A model generated the notes under the pieces. It searched no databases, was not told the DNA's origin, and saw only the letters and a program-made list of their open reading frames with translations. Positions 1-7,532 of a stretch of 64,000 nucleotides of DNA are shown in pieces (positions within the stretch are counted from its first letter, which is position 1; the number at the start of each line of letters is the position of its first letter). This DNA comes from JADJPO01 sp963750395 (GTDB lineage Bacteria; Actinomycetota; Actinomycetes; Actinomycetales; Kineosporiaceae): positions 434,001 through 498,000 of the forward strand of contig CAVVQM010000006.1 in NCBI GenBank assembly GCA_963750395.1, in the 5' to 3' direction. Both the position numbers and the translations under genes were made by a program.

Positions 1-575
1 GCCCGGGCGATGCCGATCCGCTGGCGCTGACCGCCGGAGAACTGGTGCGGGTACCGGTTGATGTGCTCCGGGTTGAGACCCACCACGTCGAGCAGATCCT
101 GGACGGCGCGCCGCCGATCCCCCTTCGGGGTCACATCGGGGTGGATCTCGAACGGCTCACCGACGATGTCGCCCACGGTCATCCGGGGGTTCAACGAGGT
201 GTAGGGGTCCTGCATCACCAGTTGGATGTCGCGGCGCAGCCGTCGGGTGTCGGCGGCGCCCAGATCGTAGATGTCCCGGCCCTTGTAGGTGACCGACCCC
301 GACGTGGCCGGCTCCAGTTTCATCACCACCTTGCCGAGCGTGGACTTACCGCAGCCCGACTCGCCCACGATGCCGAGGGTCTCGCCCTTGTGCAGGTCGA
401 AGGACACTCCGTCGACGGCGCGGACCTGCCCGATGGTCTTGCGGAACACGATGCCGCGGGTGATCGGGAAGTGCTTGACCAGGTCGCGCACCTGGAGGAT
501 TACCTCGCCACGCTCCGGCTCGGAACCGGTTGCGGGCGGAACGGGTTCGGCGGAGGCGCTCACGGAATCACTCAC
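1..575 (-). CDS. oligopeptide/dipeptide ABC transporter ATP-binding protein, OppF/DppF type (3' end outside window)
   Basis: Second ATPase of a peptide importer, energising uptake at the inner face of the membrane. About 191 residues are visible. A Walker A motif (GESGCGKST) is followed by the Q-loop region (QLVMQDPYTSLNPRM) and the ABC signature FSGGQRQR, where the window ends. Walker B, the H-loop and the C-terminal OppF extension are therefore missing only because of the window edge. The GTG start at 575 overlaps the stop of the upstream oppD-like gene by several bases; a second GTG at 563 is possible. It is the last visible gene of the minus-strand oppA-B-C-D-F operon. Substrate cannot be told from the sequence. 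Confidence 0.9.
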   Translation of the reverse strand, partial: MSDSVSASAEPVPPATGSEPERGEVILQVRDLVKHFPITRGIVFRKTIGQVRAVDGVSFDLHKGETLGIVGESGCGKSTLGKVVMKLEPATSGSVTYKGRDIYDLGAADTRRLRRDIQLVMQDPYTSLNPRMTVGDIVGEPFEIHPDVTPKGDRRRAVQDLLDVVGLNPEHINRYPHQFSGGQRQRIGIAR

Positions 576-1611
576 GGTCGAACAACTCCCGGGCGTAGTG
601 GCAGGCGCTGGACCGCGCGGGGGTCAGCGCCAGCAACGGTGGCAACTCGGTCCGGCAGCGCTCGGGCCGCACCTGGGGGCAGCGGGGGTGGAACGGGCAG
701 CCGGACGGGATGCGGGTCAGGGTCGGCGGCAGGCCCTCGATGGTGTTCAGCTGCTGGCCCTTCTGGTCCACCCGGGGAATGGAGTTCAGCAGGGCCAGGG
801 TGTAGGGGTGACAGGGCTTGGCGTACAGGTCGTGCACCGGTGCCTGCTCCACGATCCGCCCGGCGTACATCACCGCGATCCGATCGGCCACGTCGGCGAC
901 CACCCCGAGGTCGTGGGTGATCAGGATCAGCCCCATCCGCCGCTCGCGCCGCAGCTCCGCCAGCAGGTCCATGATCTGGGCCTGCACGGTGACGTCCAGC
1001 GCCGTGGTCGGTTCGTCGGCGATGAGCAGCTCCGGGTCCAGCGCGAGCGACATCGCGATCATGACGCGCTGGCGCATCCCACCGGAGAACTGGTGCGGGA
1101 ACTCGTTGACCCGCTGCTTGGCGTTCGGGATCTTGACCTGGTCGAGCAGGTCGATGGCCTTCTTCTTGGCCTCGGACCGGCTGGCGCCGCTGCGCGTGCG
1201 GAACTGCTCGCCGATCTGGAATCCCACCGTGAAGACCGGGTTCAGGGCGGACAGGGCGTCCTGGAAGATCATCGCCATCGCCGCGCCGCGCAGGCTGCGC
1301 CGCTCGCCCGCGGGCATGGTCAGCAGGTCTCGCCCGCGGAAGCGGATGGACCCTCCGGTGACGAAGCCCGGGGGGGTGTCGAGGATCCCCATGATCGCTT
1401 GCGCGGTCACGCTCTTGCCGGACCCGGATTCGCCGAGCACCGCCAGCGTCTCGCCGGCGTCCACGTGATAGCTGACGCCGTTGATCACCTTGGCCACGCC
1501 GTCGTGGGTGCGGAACTCGACGTGCAGGTCCTCGACGTCCAGCAGGCGCCCCCTGTCGGCCTGGGCACGCCGGACGGGCTCGGGCTGGAGTCCAGACAGT
1601 GTCTCGGGCAC
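568..1611 (-). CDS. oligopeptide/dipeptide ABC transporter ATP-binding protein, OppD/DppD type
   Basis: ATPase subunit (347 aa) of the peptide importer. The Walker A motif GESGSGKS lies near residue 60, the signature is FSGGMRQR, and Walker B is LLIADEPTTALD. The C-terminal oligopeptide extension (CHPYTLALLNSIPR, then cysteines in CPFHPRCPQ and C-H-Y near the end) is the OppD/DppD hallmark and carries a probable Fe-S or metal-binding cysteine set. The gene starts 11 bases after the permease gene and overlaps the start of the next ATPase gene, so the two ATPases are probably translationally coupled. Full family length; no oddities. Confidence 0.93.
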   Translation of the reverse strand: MPETLSGLQPEPVRRAQADRGRLLDVEDLHVEFRTHDGVAKVINGVSYHVDAGETLAVLGESGSGKSVTAQAIMGILDTPPGFVTGGSIRFRGRDLLTMPAGERRSLRGAAMAMIFQDALSALNPVFTVGFQIGEQFRTRSGASRSEAKKKAIDLLDQVKIPNAKQRVNEFPHQFSGGMRQRVMIAMSLALDPELLIADEPTTALDVTVQAQIMDLLAELRRERRMGLILITHDLGVVADVADRIAVMYAGRIVEQAPVHDLYAKPCHPYTLALLNSIPRVDQKGQQLNTIEGLPPTLTRIPSGCPFHPRCPQVRPERCRTELPPLLALTPARSSACHYARELFDRE

Positions 1612-1622
1612 GGAATGCCTCC

Positions 1623-2534
1623 TCAGCGCAGCTTCGGGTCGAGGGCCTCGCGGACCGCCTCACCGAGCAGCACGAAGGCCAGCACGGTGGTGGTCAGGAA
1701 GGCGCCGGGGAACAGCAGCAGGTGCGGGGAGACGCGGATGTAGTTGCGTGCGTCCGAGATCGCCACCCCCCAGGAGATGACCGGTGGGGTCAGGCCGATC
1801 CCGAGATAGGACAGGGTGGCCTCGGCGCCGATGAACGCGCCGATCGTGATGGTGGACCAGACCAGCACGGGGGCCAGGGTGTTGGGCAGCAGATGGCGTG
1901 TCACGATCCGCAGCGTGTTCGCCCCGAGGGCGCGGGCGGCCAGGATGTAGTCGGCCTGCTTGGTCTCGATCACCGCCGAGCGCATGATGCGCATGACCAC
2001 CGGCCACGACAGCGCGACGATCGTGACGGAGACCAGGGACATGATCTTGAGCTTGGAGGACCCTGGGGTGTTGAACGTGGTCAGGATGACGATGGCGCCG
2101 AGGAAGAAGGGCAGGCCGAGGAAGATCTCGCCGAGGCGAGAGAGCAGCGAGTCGGTCCACCGGCCGTAGTACCCCGCCAGGATGCCCACGAGACCGCCGA
2201 TCAGTACGGTCCCCAGGGTGGCGGACAGCCCGACCACGATGGAGGCCTGGGCGCCGTAGACGGTGCGGGCGTAGACGTCACGGCCCTGGATGTCGTAGCC
2301 GAACCAGGCCTGCGAGGACGGGCCCTGCCGGCTCTTGGTCAGGTCGGCGAAGTTCGGGTCGGTGTTGGTGAACAGCCCGGGGACGGCGGCCATGATCACG
2401 AAGATGACGATGAGCACCGACGCGAGCCAGAACATCGGTGAGCGCTTCAGGGTGCGCCAGACGTCCGCCGACAGGCTGCCGACGCGTTCGGCCGCGACGT
2501 TCGGGGCGTACGCGAGTGTCGAAACCGGAATCAC
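1623..2534 (-). CDS. ABC transporter permease, OppC/DppC type
   Basis: Inner-membrane permease (303 aa) of the peptide importer. It has an N-terminal membrane segment after a short cytoplasmic stretch (residues about 30-52), a periplasmic-type loop (residues about 55-95) and five further hydrophobic segments. The EAA loop reads AARALGANTLRIVTRHLLPN, typical of BPD_transp_1 permeases. The GTG start overlaps the stop of the oppB-like gene (GTGA), which fixes the start and indicates coupling. The partner permease is directly upstream and the two ATPases are downstream. Confidence 0.93.
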   Translation of the reverse strand: MIPVSTLAYAPNVAAERVGSLSADVWRTLKRSPMFWLASVLIVIFVIMAAVPGLFTNTDPNFADLTKSRQGPSSQAWFGYDIQGRDVYARTVYGAQASIVVGLSATLGTVLIGGLVGILAGYYGRWTDSLLSRLGEIFLGLPFFLGAIVILTTFNTPGSSKLKIMSLVSVTIVALSWPVVMRIMRSAVIETKQADYILAARALGANTLRIVTRHLLPNTLAPVLVWSTITIGAFIGAEATLSYLGIGLTPPVISWGVAISDARNYIRVSPHLLLFPGAFLTTTVLAFVLLGEAVREALDPKLR

Positions 2535-3469
2535 TCATAGCGGATCCTCGGGTCGAGGGCGGCGTAGAGCAGGTCGACGAGCAGGTTCATCAGCATGTAG
2601 ACGACGACCAGCACCGTGACCACCCCGACCACGGTCGCGTTCTGCTTGGTCACGATCGAGCGGTAGACGAGGTTGCCGATGCCGTTGATGTTGAAGATGC
2701 CCTCGGTGACGATCGCGCCGCCCATCAGCGCGCCGAGGTCGGTGCCGAGGAAGGTGACCACCGGGATCAGTGAGTTGCGCAGCAGGTGCACCCCGGCCAC
2801 CCGGCGGGGGGTCAGTCCCTTCGCGATGGCCGTGCGCACGTAGTCGGCGCGCAGGTTCTCGGCGACGGTGGAGCGGGTCAGGCGGGCGACGTAGGCGATC
2901 GAGAGGCTGGCCAGCACCAGCGCGGGTAACAGGAGTTCGGGCAGCGGCGAGCCCCCCGACACGGTGCCCACCTTGATGCCCAGCAGCGGCAGCAGCTTCG
3001 GGCCGATCAGGTCCCGCGCGACGTAACCGGTGACGAAGACCGGCAGCGCGATCAGCAGCAGGGTGGAGACCAGCACCAGATTGTCCAGGAAACTCCCGCG
3101 CCGCATGCCGGTCAGGACACCGGCCACGATGCCGATCAGGGCTTCGAAGATGAGCGCGATCACGGCGAGTTTGATCGTGTTGGGATAGGTCTGGGCCAGT
3201 TGGTCGGCGACCGTGTTGCCGGAGAAGTCCGAGCCGAAGTCGCCGTGAACCAGGTTCCAGATGTACTTGCCGTACTGGACGACGACCGGGTCACCGAGGT
3301 TGAACTCCTCGGTCACCTTGTCGACGTAGGACTGCGGACAGGCCCGCTCACCGCACTTGCCCGCGAACGGGTCACCGGGGACCGCCCATACCAGGAAGTA
3401 GATGAGGAACGTCGTTCCGATGAAGACCGGGATCAACTGCAGTATGCGCCGCACCACGTAGCGTCCCAT
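2531..3469 (-). CDS. ABC transporter permease, OppB/DppB type
   Basis: First permease (312 aa) of the peptide importer. The N-terminus MGRYVVRRILQLIPVFIG is the standard OppB start with one membrane helix. A periplasmic domain and five more helices follow, and the EAA loop (IAKGLTPRRVAGVHLLRN) lies near residue 215. The ATG at 3469 has a good ribosome-binding site (GAGGAG about 6 bases upstream). The region between this gene and the binding-protein gene holds a short stem-loop, a common arrangement that lets the binding protein be made in excess of the permeases. Confidence 0.93.
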   Translation of the reverse strand: MGRYVVRRILQLIPVFIGTTFLIYFLVWAVPGDPFAGKCGERACPQSYVDKVTEEFNLGDPVVVQYGKYIWNLVHGDFGSDFSGNTVADQLAQTYPNTIKLAVIALIFEALIGIVAGVLTGMRRGSFLDNLVLVSTLLLIALPVFVTGYVARDLIGPKLLPLLGIKVGTVSGGSPLPELLLPALVLASLSIAYVARLTRSTVAENLRADYVRTAIAKGLTPRRVAGVHLLRNSLIPVVTFLGTDLGALMGGAIVTEGIFNINGIGNLVYRSIVTKQNATVVGVVTVLVVVYMLMNLLVDLLYAALDPRIRYE

Positions 3470-3511
3470 ACCGACTCCTCTCCGTGAACGGTCAGCCGTC
3501 GTACAGATCCA

Positions 3512-3540
3512 GCCGGAGGAGCCCTGAGGCTACCTCCGGC
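3512..3540 (-). terminator. intercistronic stem-loop between oppA- and oppB-like genes
   Basis: GCCGGAGG (3512-3519) and CCTCCGGC (3533-3540) form an 8-bp stem with a 13-base loop. It lies between the binding-protein stop and the permease start. No U-tract follows on the transcribed strand, so a role as partial attenuator or mRNA stabiliser is an inference. Confidence 0.4.
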
Positions 3541-3581
3541 CGGATCCGAACGAACAGGTCCCTACACCGGACGTCGAACTG

Positions 3582-5231
3582 TCACTTCACGGTGACGCTG
3601 AGCAGGTCCAGCTCGCCGAATGGGTTCACCTTGACGGTGTCGAGATTGGTCGAGTACCCGGACTGCCGCGCGACGCTCCACAGGGGGATCGTCGGCATGT
3701 CCGCCACCAGCAGCTTCTCGGCCTCCGCGTAGAGGGCCGGAGCCTCGGTGGCCGGAGCCTCGGCGGCCTTCTTCAGGGCCGCGTCGAACGCCGGGTTGCT
3801 GTAGTCACCGTCGTTGGCCGACGCCCCGGTCGCGAAGATCGGGGTCAGGCCGTTCTCGATGTGCGGGTAGTCGTACTGCCAGCCGGTGCGGAACAACCCG
3901 GTCATCTTCCTGTCGTTGACGGCCTGGCGGAAGGCGGCGAACGTCGGCACCGGGGTGGCTGTGCACTCCAGGGACAGGGTCTGGCTGATGCTATTGCAGA
4001 CCGCCTCGTTCCACGCCTTGTGGTCGCCGTCCGCGTTGTAGCTCAGCGTGACCTTGCCGGTGAACCCGGACTTGGCCAGGGCCGCCTTGGCCTTGGCGGC
4101 ATCGAAGGTGCAGAACTCGATGCAGGTTTCCTGGTATCCCTCGACCGCCGGTGAGCTGTATGCCTTGGACGGCGTACGGGTGCCGTTGAAGATCTGCTTC
4201 GTGATCGTGTCACGGTCGATCGCCATCGACAGGGCGTGCCGGAAGTCGGCGTTGTCGTACGGGGCGCCGGCGTAGATCGGCGCGGTAACGGTCTCGACCG
4301 CCAGCACCGGCGCGTCGAGCGCGCGATCACCCAGGTCGGTCTTCCACAGATCGCCCGCCAGCACCGAGACGGGAACCTGCTTCAGGAAGTCGAGGTTGTT
4401 CGAGGTGAGGTCGGAGTAGGCGGCGTCCAGGTCCTGATACATCTTGACCGTGACGTCCTTGACCGCGGGCATCGTGCCCTTGTAGTCGTCGTTGCGGGTC
4501 AGCTTGATCTCGACGTTGTCGTTCCAGGAGACGAACTTGAACGGGCCGTTGCCGATCGGCTCCTTGCCCCAGGCGGCCGGATCGGCGGCGCTGAAGAACG
4601 CCTCGGGCAGCGGAGAGAAGGCGGTGTAGCCCAGCGCGTTCTGGAAGGCGCTGGACGGCGCCGCCAGGGTGATCTCGAAGGAGGAGTCGTCGATCTTCTT
4701 CAGACCCGACATCTCCTTGGCCTTCGGCTCGGGTGCCGTCTTCGGCCCGTCGCCGTCCGGGTCCTCGCTCTGCAGGTCGGCGAACCCGGCGATCGGCTCG
4801 AAGAAGTAGGAGTTCAGCGCGCCGTTCGGGCCGTAGGCGACCCAGTTCCACGCGTTGATGAAGCTGTCGGCGGTCACCGGGGTGCCGTCGTGGAAGGTCC
4901 AGCCGTCGTTCAGGGTGACCGTGAAGGTCGTGTTGTCGGTGGTCTCGATCGACTTGGCGACGGCCATCTCGGTGGAGGCGTCGTCCGGGTTGTACTGGAC
5001 GAGGCCGGTGAACAGGGCGTCGACGACCTTGCCTCCGCCGGTCTCGTTGGTGTTACCGGGGACGAGCGGGTTCTCCGGCTGCGTTCCGTCGATCGTGATG
5101 GCCGCGTCGGCGGAGCCTGCGCCCGCGCCGCTGGTCCCGCTGTCGGAGCCACTGCTCGAGCAGCCCGCTGTCACGATGAGGGCGGCGCAGGCGGCCATTG
5201 CCGCCCAGGCCGTGCGACGCGACATTCGCAT
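3582..5231 (-). CDS. peptide ABC transporter substrate-binding lipoprotein (SBP_bac_5 family)
   Basis: Extracellular solute-binding lipoprotein (549 aa) that feeds the adjacent Opp permeases. The signal peptide ends in a lipobox (VTAGC, Cys near residue 24) followed by a Ser/Gly-rich linker. The rest is the SBP_bac_5 (peptide-binding OppA/DppA) fold, with conserved stretches such as GTPVTADSFINAWNW and the GNGPFKF motif. I start at the ATG at 5231 because GGAGGA lies 7 bases upstream; the GTG 15 bases further out has no such site. It is the first gene of the operon, so the promoter should lie in the 415-base gap upstream. The ligand is unknown; peptide is inferred from family. Confidence 0.92.
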   Translation of the reverse strand: MRMSRRTAWAAMAACAALIVTAGCSSSGSDSGTSGAGAGSADAAITIDGTQPENPLVPGNTNETGGGKVVDALFTGLVQYNPDDASTEMAVAKSIETTDNTTFTVTLNDGWTFHDGTPVTADSFINAWNWVAYGPNGALNSYFFEPIAGFADLQSEDPDGDGPKTAPEPKAKEMSGLKKIDDSSFEITLAAPSSAFQNALGYTAFSPLPEAFFSAADPAAWGKEPIGNGPFKFVSWNDNVEIKLTRNDDYKGTMPAVKDVTVKMYQDLDAAYSDLTSNNLDFLKQVPVSVLAGDLWKTDLGDRALDAPVLAVETVTAPIYAGAPYDNADFRHALSMAIDRDTITKQIFNGTRTPSKAYSSPAVEGYQETCIEFCTFDAAKAKAALAKSGFTGKVTLSYNADGDHKAWNEAVCNSISQTLSLECTATPVPTFAAFRQAVNDRKMTGLFRTGWQYDYPHIENGLTPIFATGASANDGDYSNPAFDAALKKAAEAPATEAPALYAEAEKLLVADMPTIPLWSVARQSGYSTNLDTVKVNPFGELDLLSVTVK

Positions 5232-5405
5232 GGGTGTGTCCTCCACGTAGATGGGTGATCATTGCAGGCCAGGTGTCCTGGTCCACGCCTGGCCAATTCT
5301 GCAGGGTCTATCGCCTCGGCGCGGCAAACGCCACTGGTGTTGGTCCCTCCGAACCGGATCGATGCAAAACCTTCACCTCGTCGGTGATCCTGGCACAGGC
5401 CCCGG

Positions 5406-5479
5406 ATATCCACAGGGCTACTCACAGATGTGGAATTACATGGCTGGAACTACACAGCTGTGGGTAAGTCTGTGGACAA
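5406..5479. promoter_or_regulatory. cluster of DnaA-box-like 9-mers upstream of the oppA-like gene
   Basis: Three 9-mers match or nearly match the DnaA box. TTGTCCACA occurs on the minus strand at 5471-5479 and is exact for the high-GC actinobacterial consensus. TTACCCACA lies on the minus strand at 5459-5467 and ATATCCACA on the plus strand at 5406-5414, each about one mismatch away. They lie in the intergenic region before the oppA-like gene and close to the oriC-proximal pkn block. Function (titration, regulation or chance) is inference. Confidence 0.4.
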
Positions 5480-5525
5480 CCGGGGGCGGGTCCCACGGCG
5501 TCAAGGCCGCGCAAGCGGAGGCGGC

Positions 5526-5566
5526 GCAAAAGGAACTGCGCGCCCCACGGAGGGTGGGACGCGCAG
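5526..5566 (-). terminator. probable Rho-independent terminator of crgA
   Basis: CTGCGCG (5536-5542) pairs with CGCGCAG (5560-5566), and inner CCCA pairs with TGGG, with one mismatch between the two helices. On the minus strand the hairpin is followed by TTCCTTTT (down to about 5526). It lies about 80 bases downstream of the crgA stop. Confidence 0.65.
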
Positions 5567-5576
5567 AGTCGAGCGC

Positions 5577-5614
5577 AGCAGTGGCCAGACAGCAGTGGCC
5601 AGACAGCAGTGGCC
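5577..5614. repeat. 14-bp tandem repeat (2.7 copies)
   Basis: AGCAGTGGCCAGAC occurs at 5577-5590 and 5591-5604, followed by a partial AGCAGTGGCC at 5605-5614. The copies are identical. They lie in the gap between the crgA stop and its terminator hairpin, outside any gene. Confidence 0.9.
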
Positions 5615-5646
5615 GGTAGGCGGTGAGACGCGAGGACGGCGGGCGG

Positions 5647-5895
5647 TCAGCGCCAGCGGGTCGTCATGACGAATCCGGTCATGAGGATGCCGAACCCGAC
5701 CGCCAGGTTCCAGTAACCGATGGCACCGATCGGGAAGGCGAACTGCGAGATGTAGCTGACCACAAGGTAGATCAGTCCGATGACGAGCAGCGCGACCATG
5801 ACCGGGGCCCACCAGCGCGGGTTCGGCTTCGGCGCGCCCGACGAACTCTGCGGGGCCGTGTAGGCGCTCTTGCGGCGTACCCGGGATTCAGGCAT
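5647..5895 (-). CDS. crgA: cell division protein CrgA
   Basis: Small integral membrane protein (82 aa) of the actinobacterial septum; the family interacts with FtsZ-ring and peptidoglycan synthesis proteins. The sequence shows a basic N-terminus (MPESRVRRKS), a linker ending NPRWW, a first helix (residues about 30-50) and a second helix (about 57-76) ending MTTRWR. The double W before helix 1 and the two-helix layout are the CrgA pattern. The ATG at 5895 has GAGGAG upstream. It is divergent from the DUF881 gene and adjacent to pabA and the pkn operon, the usual context. Confidence 0.95.
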   Translation of the reverse strand: MPESRVRRKSAYTAPQSSSGAPKPNPRWWAPVMVALLVIGLIYLVVSYISQFAFPIGAIGYWNLAVGFGILMTGFVMTTRWR

Positions 5896-5959
5896 GACTA
5901 CTCCTCTGTGCGCCGGCCTGTCCGCCTGGCCGACCCGGTGGCGGGTACCGGATTGCCCT

Positions 5960-5965
5960 AGCGTA
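5960..5965 (+). promoter_or_regulatory. possible -10 element for the DUF881-pabA transcript
   Basis: TAGCGT, a common actinobacterial -10 shape (TAnnnT), lies about 50 bases upstream of the chosen DUF881 start in the crgA/DUF881 divergent region. No convincing -35 was found. Confidence 0.25.
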
Positions 5966-6013
5966 ATGCGCATCGGCGTCGAGCACGGCGTCGGCACAGG
6001 CTGGGAGCATCCG

Positions 6014-6823
6014 ATGGATCCGACGTCGACGCCGCCGCGCAGGCGCCGTCGACTCGTGGAGTTGTCGATCGTGGGCGTGCTGGCGGGTCTGCTGTTCACC
6101 GCCGGCATCCGCAACGCCCACGATCCCTCGCTGCGCACGGACGGCGTCGACAACCAGGCGCTGCTGGACGCCGAACAGGCCCGGGCGGAACAGGCCGGAC
6201 GCCGCGTCCAGGAACTCACCGGGGCCATCGACGACCTGACCGGCGAGTCCACGGACGACGCGGCGGTGAGCAGGCTCCAGGCCGAGGTGGCCCGACTGGC
6301 CGGTCCGGCCGGTCTGGGCGAGGTCGAGGGCCCCACCTACGTGGTGACCCTGGACGACGCGCCGTCGGGCGTCGTCCGCGAGGGCCTGCGCGCCGACGAA
6401 CTCGTCGTCCACCAGCAGGACATCCAGGCGGTTGTCAACGCGTTGTGGGCCGGCGGCGCCGAGGCGATGACCCTGATGGGGCACCGGATCGTCAGCACGA
6501 CGGCCGTGCGCTGCGTGGGCAACACCGTTCTGATCCAGGACCGCCTCTACTCCCCGCCGTACGAGATCGTCGCGATCGGCGACCTCGACCGGTTCCGGGC
6601 GGCCCTGAACTCCTCGCCCGAGGTGGGCATCTATCGCGAGTACGTCGACCAGGTCGGTCTCGGCTGGACGGCGCGGCCGGGTGGGCGGCAAGTCCTGCCG
6701 GCCTATGACGGCCCTCTGGAGATCCGGTACGCCCGGCCGCTGCCGGCCGCCTCGCCGGCCGCGTCACCGGAGGCCGTCCCGGACGTCGTCCCGGGCGGCC
6801 CACCAGTCGACGAATCCGGGTGA
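6014..6823 (+). CDS. DUF881 family membrane-anchored protein
   Basis: Protein of 269 aa with a basic N-terminus (RRRRR), one membrane helix (residues about 15-35), a coiled-coil-like stretch rich in A, E, Q and R (residues about 48-95), and then the DUF881 domain. That domain includes the conserved YVVTLDDAP and DELVVHQQDIQAVVNALW segments. DUF881 proteins resemble the divisome protein DivIVA/FtsL-type anchors only in layout; their exact role is not established. The ATG at 6014 follows GGGAG; an upstream ATG at 5966 is less likely. The gene ends 4 bases before pabA and is probably co-transcribed with it. A Pro/Ala-rich tail closes the protein. Confidence 0.88.
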   Translation: MDPTSTPPRRRRRLVELSIVGVLAGLLFTAGIRNAHDPSLRTDGVDNQALLDAEQARAEQAGRRVQELTGAIDDLTGESTDDAAVSRLQAEVARLAGPAGLGEVEGPTYVVTLDDAPSGVVREGLRADELVVHQQDIQAVVNALWAGGAEAMTLMGHRIVSTTAVRCVGNTVLIQDRLYSPPYEIVAIGDLDRFRAALNSSPEVGIYREYVDQVGLGWTARPGGRQVLPAYDGPLEIRYARPLPAASPAASPEAVPDVVPGGPPVDESG

Positions 6824-6827
6824 CACC

Positions 6828-7457
6828 ATGTCGGACGTGCGCATCCTCGTGGTCGACAACTACGACAGCTTCGTCTGGACCATCGTCGGGTACCTGTCCC
6901 AGCTCGGGGCGACCTGTGAGGTCCGGCGCAACGATGCCGTCGGCGTCGAGGCTGCGCGGGGCGCGGACGGCGTGCTGCTGTCCCCCGGGCCGGGCACGCC
7001 CTCCGAGGCCGGGATCTGCCCGGAGATGGTCGCCCACTGCGCCGAGCAGGCCCAGCCGATGTTGGGCGTCTGCCTGGGTCACCAGGCGCTCGGTGAGGTC
7101 TTCGGGGGCACCGTCACCCACGCCCCCGAACTGATGCACGGCAAGACCAGTCCGGTGCTGCACAACGGGGCGGGGGTGATGGCCGGACTGCCCAGCCCCT
7201 TCACAGCCACCCGGTACCACTCCCTCGCCGTGGTCGCCGACACCGTGCCGGACGTGCTCGCGAGAACAGCCTGGACCGAGGACGGCGTGGTGATGGGTCT
7301 GCAGCACCGCGTGCTGCCGTTGCACGGGGTCCAGTTCCACCCCGAGTCGGTGCTCACCGAGGGCGGCTACCGGCTGCTGGCCAACTGGCTCGAGATCTGC
7401 GGTGACCCGGACGCCGTGGCCCGCTCGCGAGGCCTGGCTCCACTGGTTCGCCGCTGA
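6828..7457 (+). CDS. pabA: aminodeoxychorismate/anthranilate synthase glutamine amidotransferase subunit
   Basis: Class I glutamine amidotransferase (209 aa) that supplies ammonia to a chorismate-using partner for folate (PabB) or tryptophan (TrpE) synthesis. It starts with ILVVDNYDSFVW. The nucleophile Cys is in MLGVCLGHQALGE (residue about 82) and the catalytic His-Glu pair in FHPESVLTEGG near the C-terminus. Its place next to crgA and pknB matches the conserved actinobacterial locus, where it is called pabA or trpG. It converges on pknB with a long hairpin between them. Confidence 0.95.
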   Translation: MSDVRILVVDNYDSFVWTIVGYLSQLGATCEVRRNDAVGVEAARGADGVLLSPGPGTPSEAGICPEMVAHCAEQAQPMLGVCLGHQALGEVFGGTVTHAPELMHGKTSPVLHNGAGVMAGLPSPFTATRYHSLAVVADTVPDVLARTAWTEDGVVMGLQHRVLPLHGVQFHPESVLTEGGYRLLANWLEICGDPDAVARSRGLAPLVRR

Positions 7458-7472
7458 CGGCCCCCACGCGAG

Positions 7473-7517
7473 AAGGGTGCTGTTCTCCCCCTTTGCGCGG
7501 GGGAGAACAGCACCCTT
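7473..7517. terminator. perfect 19-bp hairpin between convergent pabA and pknB (repeated element, copy 1)
   Basis: Left arm 7473-7491 and right arm 7499-7517 are perfectly complementary over 19 bp with a 7-base loop. It separates two convergent genes and would act on both strands. No U-tract follows in either direction. The inner 17 bases of each arm recur exactly at 49851-49891. Confidence 0.8.
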
Positions 7518-7532
7518 GTCGGCGCGGGTGTC

